The notes: a model not told the origin generated them from the letters alone. Positions 1-8,177 are shown, numbered from the stretch's first letter. The stretch is 30,634 bases of DNA from CAVLDP01 sp963661945 (GCA_963661945.1 CAVLDP010000022.1:1-30634); one strand, 5' to 3'. A program made the numbers and translations.

Positions 1-170
1 CCAGTGTCCAATAAGAGTTTTGCCAGCAGCGACCACCTGGTAAGCGTTTTGCCAGCTGTCATTTTACTAGCAATTACTTTGCCAGGTATCATTTTGCTAG
101 CAATTACTTTGCCAGGTGTCATTTTACTAGCAGTTGTTTAACCAGTTGTCATATTGCTAATGATCCTTAT
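1..170. repeat. Degenerate tandem repeat, about 30 bp unit
   Basis: Units begin at about 22, 51, 81, 111 and 141; those from 51 and 81 are very similar, and the flanking ones decay. The core reads GCCAGNTNTCATTTTNCTAG on the plus strand, followed by CAATTACTTT. The unit beginning at 22 is 29 bp, so the phase slips there. Read on the minus strand (operon direction), units 51-140 encode ten-residue repeats of the type KVIASKMTPG; on the plus strand another frame gives a hydrophobic LPGIILLAIT repeat. There are no unique spacers, so this is not a CRISPR array. The repeat runs to the window edge, so its full copy number is unknown. It starts about 65 bp after the last gene of the operon. Confidence 0.8.
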
Positions 171-234
171 CCTCGGCGCCATACACTATCCTGGACGATT
201 ATCACTCACCTCAACGACAAATTCGAACTTCCCC

Positions 235-1287
235 CTATATCAACTTCCTAAGTCCTGGCACACGTTCCCAGATAAGAGAAATCACATAGCCAAGTGCGAA
301 GATAATGGTAACCTTGAGCACAATGCCAACACTAAGGATTGGGCAGATTGGCGTTCGAATATAGCGACCGACGGTGGAAATCAGCGGCCCGTGGCTTAGG
401 TAGACAATCATATTATTTCGACCCATATGGTTGATGATGTGAGAGGTCTTCTCGCCAGGCTGCCATTTACCAACAACCACGTAGAAGAAGACAAAAATGC
501 TTGTTGCAAGATAGAGAACAGCAAGCGAGGTATATCCTGAATAGCGGGACGACGTAAGGCTTGTGATAATTCCTGGTGTCGTATGATGAACGGAATAGCA
601 GGCGAGCAGGATTGTGCCCGCAAGACCAGTAAGCAGGAATAAGCTCGCCATCCATGATTTTACAGCTCCAAGATGCTTCGGCAGATAGTGGCCTAGAACA
701 TAGTAGAAGAGAATGCCAGTCGTGAAGCGAAACTGCGCAGAATCCTCCATCCAGGTAATCAGATCTCTTCCCGTAACCTGTGACAAATAAGGCACCAGGA
801 AGGTGCATATGAAGCTAAGAAGCAGGAAATATCCCTCCAGCTTATCGTCCTGGCAGAACTTCTGAAGAAGGGGTGTGATCAGATAACAGCCGCCCAGAAT
901 AATAAGGAAGAGCATGCCCTCTCTCCAACCCCAGGCAGAGTCCCAGAGTTCCTGTGCGCTGAAGGCATAGCCAATCACCAGGAAATAAATCAGGGCAACA
1001 ATGCCACTGATCAGAGCAGCCGACAGGCGCATACCAATAATTCTGCCAATCTTTGAAATGAGAATATCCTTAATAGAATGCTCCCTCTTAAGCATCATCA
1101 TACCTGATAACATAAGAAAGATTGGGACCGCATAGCTGCCCAGGCTAATCCAGGACCACTCAACCTTGTAATAGAAATTATCTGTTGGAATGAGGCTAAA
1201 TTCCCCAGCCAACACATGGATGCAAATTACACCCCACAGGGCCAGAATACGAAGTAAATCTATCCAAACCAGTCTTTTCTTTTCCAT
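235..1287 (-). CDS. Acyltransferase-3 family membrane O-acyltransferase (OafA/WecH-like)
   Basis: Predicted 350-residue polytopic membrane protein that would move an acyl group, usually acetyl, from the cytoplasm onto a surface sugar. The N-terminus has the family signature, with Arg13 in the first helix and His24 in an ICIHV stretch, followed by a second helix with a PIFLMLSG motif. About ten hydrophobic segments follow, and the short basic tail ends in LRKLI. An upstream in-frame ATG at 1347 has no ribosome site. The ATG at 1287 starts MEKKRLVWIDLLR, the usual family start, and is served by GGGAGGA at 1324-1330 through an intervening hairpin. It is the last gene of the cluster. It lacks the C-terminal SGNH domain of OatA-type proteins; a separate SGNH protein lies at 4438-5508. 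Substrate unknown. Confidence 0.85.
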   Translation of the reverse strand: MEKKRLVWIDLLRILALWGVICIHVLAGEFSLIPTDNFYYKVEWSWISLGSYAVPIFLMLSGMMMLKREHSIKDILISKIGRIIGMRLSAALISGIVALIYFLVIGYAFSAQELWDSAWGWREGMLFLIILGGCYLITPLLQKFCQDDKLEGYFLLLSFICTFLVPYLSQVTGRDLITWMEDSAQFRFTTGILFYYVLGHYLPKHLGAVKSWMASLFLLTGLAGTILLACYSVHHTTPGIITSLTSSRYSGYTSLAVLYLATSIFVFFYVVVGKWQPGEKTSHIINHMGRNNMIVYLSHGPLISTVGRYIRTPICPILSVGIVLKVTIIFALGYVISLIWERVPGLRKLI

Positions 1288-1330
1288 CTCATAAAATAAG
1301 TGCTCCAATCGCTTAGAGCACTTTCCTCCC
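1285..1330 (-). promoter_or_regulatory. Hairpin between Shine-Dalgarno and start codon of the acyltransferase gene
   Basis: On the minus strand GGGAGGA (1330-1324) is followed directly by a perfect 8-bp inverted repeat, AAGTGCTC (1323-1316) and GAGCACTT (1305-1298), with a 10-nt loop. Ten more nt (1297-1288) lead to the ATG at 1287. In linear RNA the ribosome site is far too distant; folding the hairpin brings it to about 10 nt. The sequence is directly visible; the role in translation is inference. Confidence 0.55.
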
Positions 1331-1376
1331 TCATTTGTTGCACGCATTTATTATTTACATATATTGCGTGCGCATA

Positions 1377-2423
1377 TCAACGAATCACAGCGCCATCCGG
1401 AACATCTGAGAAGATGTTCTGGCCATTGCCAATGACTACATTTCGGCCAATCTTCACGCCGATGTAGATTGTCGTTCCCATACCGATTAGGGAATTCTCG
1501 CCAACCTTCACATCGCCGGCAAGAACTGCGCCCGGCGAGATTCTGGAATGGGCGCCAATCTCACAATCATGAGAAATGATAGCCCCCGTGTTAATAATTG
1601 CGTCATCTCCAATTACCGCATCCGGTCCAATGGCCGCATGCTCAAATACCAGCACGCCCTCACCAAGCTGAGCGGATGGTGCTACTTCAGCTGATGGGTG
1701 AATCAGTGTTGGGCAGAAGAAGCCCTTGGATTTGATCTTCTCGAAGATTTTCTTGCGAAGGTGGAAGGCAGTGCCTTCATTATCCACAGAGATAGAACCA
1801 ACGGCATTTACCGCAGTCATGTAACCTTCATTTCTCACTTCATCAAGCTTACTGTCATCGCCAAGCACTGGAACACCAAGAACCGAATCCCCCTCCTTAA
1901 GTGCGATATCTGTCAGGCCATGAATATTATAAGCCTTGTTCAAGCGAAGGAGATCAATGCACATCTTAGACAGACCGCCGCCGGATACGATGATAACATC
2001 ATTGGCTTTAGAACGGGTCACGCCCTCATGCAAATGAAGAAGGGAGAGCACATCCTTCTCACGAATAATACCCGATGTATCAAGTTTTGAGATGTCTACC
2101 TGATATTTCTCGATGAGGTCTCTGGCCTTCTTCGTTACATTAAGATCATCGAGAGAGGTCTCGCACTTGGCAAATTCAAAGTCTGCCCGATCAGAAATCA
2201 CAGCAAGCTCATCTCCGACAGCAACATCATCTCCCTCAGCATGCTGGTAAAAAAGATATCCATCTGCCTCTGCCTTGAATTCCTCTGTCTCCTTCGTTGT
2301 CTCCAGAGAGACAATCTCATCACCAGAAGACACCTTGCTTCCGGATGGCACCATCCACTGACCGATAGTTACATAATCATCATTCGTTCCAATTCTTGGA
2401 GTTGTAATACTAATCTCACTCAT
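1377..2423 (-). CDS. Lipoyl domain + E1/E3-binding domain + NeuD/PglD-type sugar acyltransferase fusion
   Basis: 348 residues, apparently cytosolic. Residues 1-78 form a biotinyl/lipoyl domain with the modified-lysine hairpin ETTKE; Lys44 aligns with the lipoyl-lysine of E2 ETDKA. Residues 94-129 match the peripheral subunit-binding domain that docks E1 or E3, with the pattern TKKAR, VDISKL, SGIIREKDV. Residues 142-235 are a NeuD/PglD-like Rossmann half (VIIVSGGG). Residues 240-345 are left-handed beta-helix hexapeptide repeats, with the presumed catalytic His in ISHDCEIG. The inner-core acyltransferase domain of a true E2 is absent. The start has AGGA about 10 nt upstream. It lies 58 bp after the E1 gene. 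I infer that it accepts an acyl group from the E1 partner on lipoyl-Lys44 and passes it to an aminosugar; biotin instead of lipoate, or a purely structural role, is possible. Confidence 0.85.
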   Translation of the reverse strand: MSEISITTPRIGTNDDYVTIGQWMVPSGSKVSSGDEIVSLETTKETEEFKAEADGYLFYQHAEGDDVAVGDELAVISDRADFEFAKCETSLDDLNVTKKARDLIEKYQVDISKLDTSGIIREKDVLSLLHLHEGVTRSKANDVIIVSGGGLSKMCIDLLRLNKAYNIHGLTDIALKEGDSVLGVPVLGDDSKLDEVRNEGYMTAVNAVGSISVDNEGTAFHLRKKIFEKIKSKGFFCPTLIHPSAEVAPSAQLGEGVLVFEHAAIGPDAVIGDDAIINTGAIISHDCEIGAHSRISPGAVLAGDVKVGENSLIGMGTTIYIGVKIGRNVVIGNGQNIFSDVPDGAVIR

Positions 2424-2481
2424 AATCGTTCCTCATTACATCCTGCGAAATGCTCTAACTCATTACATCTTGCAAGAAGCA

Positions 2482-4425
2482 CTATCGCATTACAGCAGTA
2501 ATCACTGCATCCACAGTTGGCAGCATGCCCTTCTCAAGTTCTGCTCCACATGGGATTACGCAGTTCTTCGCAGCCACCCTGTGATATCTTACATTAGTCG
2601 CACGTTCTGTCAAGGCCGCAATCACCTCAGCGCCCCAGCCGCCACGTTCATTTCCTTCTTCCAGAGTAATAACATGCTTGCAGTCACCAAGCATAGCCTG
2701 CATAGCATCTAGATCAAGTGGAGAGATTGATGTATGGCAAATGATATTAACCACCATCTCTTCTGTGAGCATCAGCTTCTTCGCGGCCTCCATAGCAAGA
2801 TCAAGCATTGGACCATAAGTCACAATCGTAGCCTCTGCCATCTCTCCTTCGGCCAGTGTCAGATGATAAACTGGATACGCGCCCTCTGATTCTGTCACAG
2901 AGAATAGATCAGCCTTGCCATCCAGAGTCTGATAGAGTTTCTCTCCGTACATCTTCTTATTCTCGATGAAGACTGTCGGCTGAGTCAAATTCTCTACCAC
3001 TCGATAAAGTAGCGCCCCTGCATCAACCAGGCGATTCAGCGCAATCACTCTGAGATTTGGAATACCGATTAGGTACTTCTCCAGGGACTGGCTGTGAGTT
3101 GCACCATAGCCTCTTCCACCACCGCTTGGAATACGAATAAGCATAGGCACCTGAATCTGCCCTGCATACATCCAGGAGAATTTGGTCGCATGGTTCAGAA
3201 GCTGGTCAAAACCAAGCGTGATAAAATCGCCAAACATCATCTCAGAGATAGGCTTTCTGCCATTCATGGCAAGACCTACCGACATACCGATAAAGCCTGC
3301 TTCCGAAATTGGTGTATTAATAATTCGAGAGTCATATTTTGAAGTAAGTCCCTTGGTAACCTTGAAAGCTCCACCATATGGATCTCTGATATCTTCACCA
3401 AGAAGAATGACTTCCTCAAAGTCAGCCATCACATGATCCAGTCCTGCCTGTAATTTGTCCAGGCACTTGGACTTGTCCTGATTGAGAAGAGACGGATAAT
3501 CGTTTCTCCTATTCAGGAAGACTTCCTCATACATGTCAGGGTCTGTATCAATTGGCTGTGCTTCTGCGAAGGCAACAGCCTCTTTAAGCTCTGCCTCAAC
3601 AGACGCTTGAATTTCATTTACCAGATCTCCATCCATCTTTGCTGCAAGAAGAGTAAGCGGATCCTGCAGCTTCCAAGAAGCAACCTCTTCTGGATCTCTG
3701 AAATCGTCGCCCTTGCTATGTGGTCCCAATCGATAGGTGTGAATCACCTGCATATAAGGCTTTCGCTCGTTTCTCACATAGGAAAATGCCTTCTCAAGCT
3801 CTGCATCAAGTTCCTCCACATCATTGGAAGTAATCTCGCTACTTACAATGCCAAAGGCTTCTGCACGGCCAACAATCGTTCCGGATACGCCCTCAGAGGT
3901 CTTCGTTGTCATGGCATAAGCATTGTCTTCCACCAGATAAAGCACAGGAATCTCATAGAGAGAAGCCATATTCATAGCCTCATAGACAACACCCTGTCCC
4001 AGTGTTCCATCGCCAAGAAATACGACTGCAATTCCATCTCCACCCTTCAGCTTCTCCGCAAAGGCAAGACCCGTCGCATTCGGCACGATTCCGCCCTGAA
4101 TACCATTGGTGTAGAAATGCTTGTAGCAAATATGCTGTGAGCCGCCTCGACCACGGCACATTCCACTGACACGGCCCATAATCTCAGATAATAGTATCTT
4201 GGGGTTGTCCGAATATGCCAGGAACTGGCCATGACATCGGTGATTTGAAAACACGAAATCTGCCTCCGTCACCTGATTCATCACAGAAACCGCATCTGCT
4301 TCCTGACCAATACTGGTATGTGTTGTTCCCTGTAATTTATTCTCGGAAAATAACTGAAGCAAAGTCTCTTCAAATCTCCGAATTCGGTACATCTTAGTGT
4401 ATGCTAACCTCTGATCGATAGCCAC
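2482..4425 (-). CDS. Fused alpha/beta 2-oxoacid dehydrogenase E1 (thiamine diphosphate)
   Basis: 647 residues joining an E1-alpha half (1 to about 315) to an E1-beta half (about 318-647). The alpha half has the NHRCHGQ and GRGGSQH motifs, the thiamine-diphosphate motif from GDG (138-140) to Asn168, and His236 in the phosphorylation-loop-like segment. The beta half has PISEAGFIGMSVGLAM and the active-site His444 in THSQS. E1 enzymes decarboxylate pyruvate, acetoin or branched-chain 2-oxoacids and acylate a lipoyl domain; the substrate cannot be read from this sequence. The start is GTG at 4425, six nt after a perfect AGGAGG. No E2 catalytic domain or E3 lies nearby; the only lipoyl protein is the next gene. 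Its place beside CDP-glucose 4,6-dehydratase also allows the branched-sugar role proposed for PDH-E1-like pairs in octose biosynthesis. Confidence 0.9.
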   Translation of the reverse strand: MAIDQRLAYTKMYRIRRFEETLLQLFSENKLQGTTHTSIGQEADAVSVMNQVTEADFVFSNHRCHGQFLAYSDNPKILLSEIMGRVSGMCRGRGGSQHICYKHFYTNGIQGGIVPNATGLAFAEKLKGGDGIAVVFLGDGTLGQGVVYEAMNMASLYEIPVLYLVEDNAYAMTTKTSEGVSGTIVGRAEAFGIVSSEITSNDVEELDAELEKAFSYVRNERKPYMQVIHTYRLGPHSKGDDFRDPEEVASWKLQDPLTLLAAKMDGDLVNEIQASVEAELKEAVAFAEAQPIDTDPDMYEEVFLNRRNDYPSLLNQDKSKCLDKLQAGLDHVMADFEEVILLGEDIRDPYGGAFKVTKGLTSKYDSRIINTPISEAGFIGMSVGLAMNGRKPISEMMFGDFITLGFDQLLNHATKFSWMYAGQIQVPMLIRIPSGGGRGYGATHSQSLEKYLIGIPNLRVIALNRLVDAGALLYRVVENLTQPTVFIENKKMYGEKLYQTLDGKADLFSVTESEGAYPVYHLTLAEGEMAEATIVTYGPMLDLAMEAAKKLMLTEEMVVNIICHTSISPLDLDAMQAMLGDCKHVITLEEGNERGGWGAEVIAALTERATNVRYHRVAAKNCVIPCGAELEKGMLPTVDAVITAVMR

Positions 4426-4437
4426 AATAATCCTCCT

Positions 4438-5508
4438 CTACTGTGCCGTATAGGCTGCAGTGTTATTATTTCGAAATGCATCTGCATTCAGATACATCGT
4501 ATTCTCAATTGCAAGCTTCAGCTTCTGATAGCCTGAGGAATTCGGGTGAACTGAATCCGCCAAATCCTCCTCCGCAGTTAGGAAATCAAATTCATCAATG
4601 CAAATCACTCCATACTGCTCATATTCTGCACAAACGCTCCTTAACGTATCTCTCCAAATCTGAAGTCTAGAAGAAAGCATCTCTCCACCTGCTCCAGGAT
4701 TTGCCGGATCTAAGAATCCAGACATACGAGGTATCACGAAGAAAATTGGCACCGTGTAATTCTGCTCTGCTGACATATTCCCGAAGATATAGCATACCTT
4801 GGATAAATAACTGCGAAGAGCCTTCTGTATGTCCTTGCTCTCATCCTCTCCATTTACAATAGAAATCCCATATGTCGTATCTGAAAGTCCCATAATCTCC
4901 TGGAGATACACACGCAAGTCATTGCCGGAGCCATCGAGAAGAACAATCGTATTCTCATCATACCCGTTCTCCGTCACTGCGCCATATAAAGATTCCAACT
5001 GAGCCGTAGATATACCACAAGGTAAGGTTTCATCAAATACTGAGCAGAGACAGGTTCCGGAAACTGAGGTGTCACAGATAATCTGTCCTCCATCCTCACT
5101 CAGGGTATCTGCGAGTCCCCAATTATTATTGCCAGCGCCAACCATCACAGAATCGCCGGATGCATATAGCTTCTTCCCTTGAATAGTGGCCTGCTTCTCT
5201 GTCAGGTTATCTACACTTAAGAAGTTATCCGGATAGGTAACTGTGACCTTACCTGCAGACACTGAGGCAGTATCGACATCTGGCACATCAATCTGGGATG
5301 CTTCAGAGGAAGCTGTCCCGTTCTCCATAGCCTCCTTCTCAGCATTGGCCGTAAGTGCTGCTTGCCATGCCTCGAGATCTGCAAGCTTGGACTCATAAGA
5401 TGCCTGCGCCTTCTTCTCCTGATATACAAAAACTCCAAGTACCGCCATAAAGCAGATATTTGTTGCAAGTAATATACTATTTAATCGATTAAGCTTCTTT
5501 TTTGCCAT
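4438..5508 (-). CDS. Membrane-anchored SGNH hydrolase/acyltransferase-domain protein
   Basis: 356 residues: a basic N-terminus, one membrane anchor at about 10-28, then a short coiled-coil-like and acidic linker (about 30-85), then an extracytoplasmic SGNH domain. The four blocks are visible: Ser120 in ASGDSVMVGAG, an Asn in GSGND (195-197), and Asp318 with His321 in DSVHP. The GDSVMVGA block is typical of the SGNH half of OatA-like O-acetyltransferases. The ATG at 5508 (MAKKKLNRLN) is preferred over one at 5553 because GGAG lies about 5 nt upstream; it overlaps the dehydratase gene by 20 bp. It probably acts on the surface glycan as an O-acyltransferase or esterase, perhaps with the acyltransferase-3 protein at 235-1287. 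Confidence 0.8.
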   Translation of the reverse strand: MAKKKLNRLNSILLATNICFMAVLGVFVYQEKKAQASYESKLADLEAWQAALTANAEKEAMENGTASSEASQIDVPDVDTASVSAGKVTVTYPDNFLSVDNLTEKQATIQGKKLYASGDSVMVGAGNNNWGLADTLSEDGGQIICDTSVSGTCLCSVFDETLPCGISTAQLESLYGAVTENGYDENTIVLLDGSGNDLRVYLQEIMGLSDTTYGISIVNGEDESKDIQKALRSYLSKVCYIFGNMSAEQNYTVPIFFVIPRMSGFLDPANPGAGGEMLSSRLQIWRDTLRSVCAEYEQYGVICIDEFDFLTAEEDLADSVHPNSSGYQKLKLAIENTMYLNADAFRNNNTAAYTAQ

Positions 5509-6556
5509 AATACTCCATGATTTGTTCATCCATACATGCAGGAATATCACCATGTCCTGAATAGACTCTCGTCCATTCTACCGTCTTCTCGATTGCATCC
5601 TGAATATGCCACTTTGGAGACCAAGCAAACCTGGTCTTAATCTTCGAACAATCCAGCTTAAGGAAATTCGCCTCATGTGGACCACCATCATGACGATTAA
5701 CCCAGGAAATCTTCGGATCATCCCAAGACTTGCAGAATAGATCCACCAGGTCTCCCGTATTCACGCAGTCCATCTCATCTGGTCCCACATTATAGAATCC
5801 CGCGTAAGACTTATCCTGATACTGCTTCATAGCAATCATAAGATATGCAAAAAGCGGTTCTAGAACATGCTGATAAGGCCTCGTTGAATAAGGATTTCGA
5901 ACCACAATCTCTTCCCCTGAAAGCGCTGCCCGAACACAATCTGGAATGATTCTATCATTCGAGAAATCTCCACCCCCAATAACATTTCCAGCACGGGCAG
6001 TAGAGACCGCAAGGTCCATGTCATGATAGAAGGAATTGATGTAGCTATGCGTCACAAGCTCTGAGCATGACTTGGAATTGGAATAGGGGTCGAAGCCATC
6101 TAGTGGTTCGTCCTCTCGATAACCCCATTCCCACTCATTGTTCTTGTAGACCTTATCTGTTGTCACATTAAGAAAGGATCGAACAGAAGAGGTCAGTCTC
6201 ACGCACTCGCAGACATTTACCGTGCCCATCACATTCGTCTCGTAAGTATAGACCGGATTCTGATAGGAATCCCTGACAATAGGCTGAGCAGCCAGATGAA
6301 GCACAATCTCAGGCTCTGTCTCATCAAAGACCTGCTTCAAATGATTAAAATCCCGAATATCGCCGATTACAGAGTTGATATGTGAATCAACATCAGCCAA
6401 GTTATATAGATTAGGCTCAGTAGCTGGCGCAAGAGAATATCCTGTCACCTCTGCTCCTGCCATCAAAAGCAGACGACAGAGCCAGGAACCCTTGAAGCCC
6501 GTATGTCCAGTCACCAGGACCTTCTTGCCCGCATAAAAATCAAATAAACTGTCCAT
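5489..6556 (-). CDS. rfbG: CDP-glucose 4,6-dehydratase
   Basis: 355 residues, the usual length for this short-chain dehydrogenase/reductase family. It converts CDP-glucose to CDP-4-keto-6-deoxyglucose, the entry point to 3,6-dideoxyhexoses and branched sugars such as yersiniose. The NAD-binding motif is TGHTGFKG (16-23), the active-site TTDK is at 132-135 and the YSNSK tyrosine-lysine pair is Tyr158/Lys162. LAAQP and ARAGNVIGGGDF are also characteristic. AGGAGA lies just upstream of the ATG. The usual partner RfbF (glucose-1-phosphate cytidylyltransferase) and the PLP-dependent RfbH dehydratase are not in this window. Here it is followed by a thiamine-dependent E1 gene instead. Confidence 0.93.
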   Translation of the reverse strand: MDSLFDFYAGKKVLVTGHTGFKGSWLCRLLLMAGAEVTGYSLAPATEPNLYNLADVDSHINSVIGDIRDFNHLKQVFDETEPEIVLHLAAQPIVRDSYQNPVYTYETNVMGTVNVCECVRLTSSVRSFLNVTTDKVYKNNEWEWGYREDEPLDGFDPYSNSKSCSELVTHSYINSFYHDMDLAVSTARAGNVIGGGDFSNDRIIPDCVRAALSGEEIVVRNPYSTRPYQHVLEPLFAYLMIAMKQYQDKSYAGFYNVGPDEMDCVNTGDLVDLFCKSWDDPKISWVNRHDGGPHEANFLKLDCSKIKTRFAWSPKWHIQDAIEKTVEWTRVYSGHGDIPACMDEQIMEYYGKKEA

Positions 6557-6593
6557 TCATTCTCCTCTTCTAGCCTAAGAAGTCAAACTATAG

Positions 6594-8177
6594 CTATTTC
6601 GTGAATCCTAAGATACGCTCGCCACACTTTGCATTAAATTCATAGAAGGCTCTATAGCCAAACTGGTTAAATGCCTCCAAATAATCATAATATTCATTCA
6701 GGGTGGAATTACTAATCACATACAAGGTATCCGGAAGAGTCCCCCCATAATACGATGTTATATAATCCATAAAATCCCATGTCGATGCACCATACATAAG
6801 CGGCAGGTAGCAGATGTGCTCATATTCATCTCCATCTGCAGATTCATTATGGTCTACATAATAGGAGAATTCTGCATCGCACAGATAGTATACCACAGTA
6901 TCATACTGATCTGCGCCCTCTTCATACCAGGCTGCCACCAAATTCTTCATATCGGTAGATTTGTCCCAATGAGGATATAAGCCTGTGAAAAATGAAGCAG
7001 CAGCATATGCCGCCAAAAAAATTATGCCCACAACAAGCAGTAATCGATCCAGTATCCTTCGATTTTCAAAATAGCCAAGCCTCCATGCTTCTCTTCCCAT
7101 CAAGAATAGAAGTACAATCCACATAGGAATCAGGAAAATGTTATAGCGGAAGCCAAATTTGCCAATAGCATAAAGCCCCATCTTCGAAGCAATATAATAC
7201 AAGACGAAGCACAAAAAATTCGCCCCAGCCACGAAACGGAAGGTTGAAGACTTACTGAAGATGCAAAGAGTAATCAGAAGAAGCAGAAATGCAACAAATG
7301 CTATCTTTGCTACCAGATCAATATCAAAGGAGCTAAAAAAGCACCACTTAAAGCACTGATAGGTCTGGTAAATGAAATCATATACCGGATTCTTCTCAAA
7401 AGTCACCTGCATGGCACCAGATGATGTATAGCTGGCCTGAATCTCCATCTGCTTCTTCAGAAAGAATTCATATAGCGGCAGGGCTCCACCAAGAAGGCCT
7501 ACTGCATAAGTAATCAAAAGACCAATTAAATCCTGCCTTCCGCCTTCCTTCCTATCCAAAATCCGCTTCAGAAGAAGGCATAGTGCCATAGCTGCCACTG
7601 GAAAGGCTGCACCATACTGCGAATAAACCGCCAGTACAGAGAATAACATGAACGCCCCTCCCCTTCTTAAACTATAAGAATCCAGCGCCAGAAGAAAATA
7701 ATAGATTGCAAAAACAAGCCACATCAACATCAGGCCATATTCGGCACACTCCTGCCAATAATAAACCAATTGGTAGTTAAAAGCAGCAAAAAATACTGCA
7801 GCCGAAGCCAGGTATGTATTTGTTAAATATTTCACGCACTGATAAAGTCCCAGCGCAAAAAGAAATCCAATCACAACACCAGATAAGCGAAACCAGATCT
7901 CTGTATCACAAATCCTAAGCCAAAAATGCATAAGCACATTATAAAGAGGCGGCTGTTGAGTCTCCAGAATTCTCTCATACATGCTCGTCGTTGCTGTAAA
8001 GCTTGCAATATCTGCATGGTTACTAAGTGCTCCTACCAGCGACTTAGAATACCAATATTCAATTGTCTCATCCAACCAGAGATTTGCCTCCATCAGCTTA
8101 TAGCAGGCTGTTCCAATGAAGCACAAGAAGGCCGCAAATGTAGTAATTATAGGCAGTCTCTTATTCTCGCTGTTCAT
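6594..8177 (-). CDS. GT39-like GT-C membrane glycosyltransferase
   Basis: 527-residue polytopic protein of the ArnT/dolichyl-phosphate-mannosyltransferase type, which transfers a sugar from a polyprenyl-phosphate donor on the outer face of the membrane. After the first helix comes the acidic pair Asp36-Glu37 in LWLDETIEYW, then QQPPLYNVLMHFW (73-85), the family's conserved extracytoplasmic loop. About ten more hydrophobic segments follow, ending in an extracytoplasmic domain of about 130 residues. The ribosome site is weak (GAG about 12 nt upstream) and the gene starts 13 bp after the previous stop. It could use the donor made by the synthase at 14475-15422. Acceptor unknown. Confidence 0.82.
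   Translation of the reverse strand: MNSENKRLPIITTFAAFLCFIGTACYKLMEANLWLDETIEYWYSKSLVGALSNHADIASFTATTSMYERILETQQPPLYNVLMHFWLRICDTEIWFRLSGVVIGFLFALGLYQCVKYLTNTYLASAAVFFAAFNYQLVYYWQECAEYGLMLMWLVFAIYYFLLALDSYSLRRGGAFMLFSVLAVYSQYGAAFPVAAMALCLLLKRILDRKEGGRQDLIGLLITYAVGLLGGALPLYEFFLKKQMEIQASYTSSGAMQVTFEKNPVYDFIYQTYQCFKWCFFSSFDIDLVAKIAFVAFLLLLITLCIFSKSSTFRFVAGANFLCFVLYYIASKMGLYAIGKFGFRYNIFLIPMWIVLLFLMGREAWRLGYFENRRILDRLLLVVGIIFLAAYAAASFFTGLYPHWDKSTDMKNLVAAWYEEGADQYDTVVYYLCDAEFSYYVDHNESADGDEYEHICYLPLMYGASTWDFMDYITSYYGGTLPDTLYVISNSTLNEYYDYLEAFNQFGYRAFYEFNAKCGERILGFTK

Noticed and set aside
1..140. Hydrophobic plus-strand frame ending at 140 (LPGIILLAIT repeats) as the end of a membrane protein gene
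   Set aside because: The repeat periodicity of 30 bp makes all frames look repetitive, there is no start or ribosome site inside the window, and the direction opposes every other gene. It stays undecided without upstream sequence.
22..170. CRISPR array
   Set aside because: Units follow each other with no unique spacers, and no cas gene is in the window.
3607..4140. Plus-strand open frame of 177 codons inside the E1 gene
   Set aside because: It is antisense to a gene with clear E1 motifs, its translation is rich in Cys, His and Ile without any domain, and no ribosome site is present.
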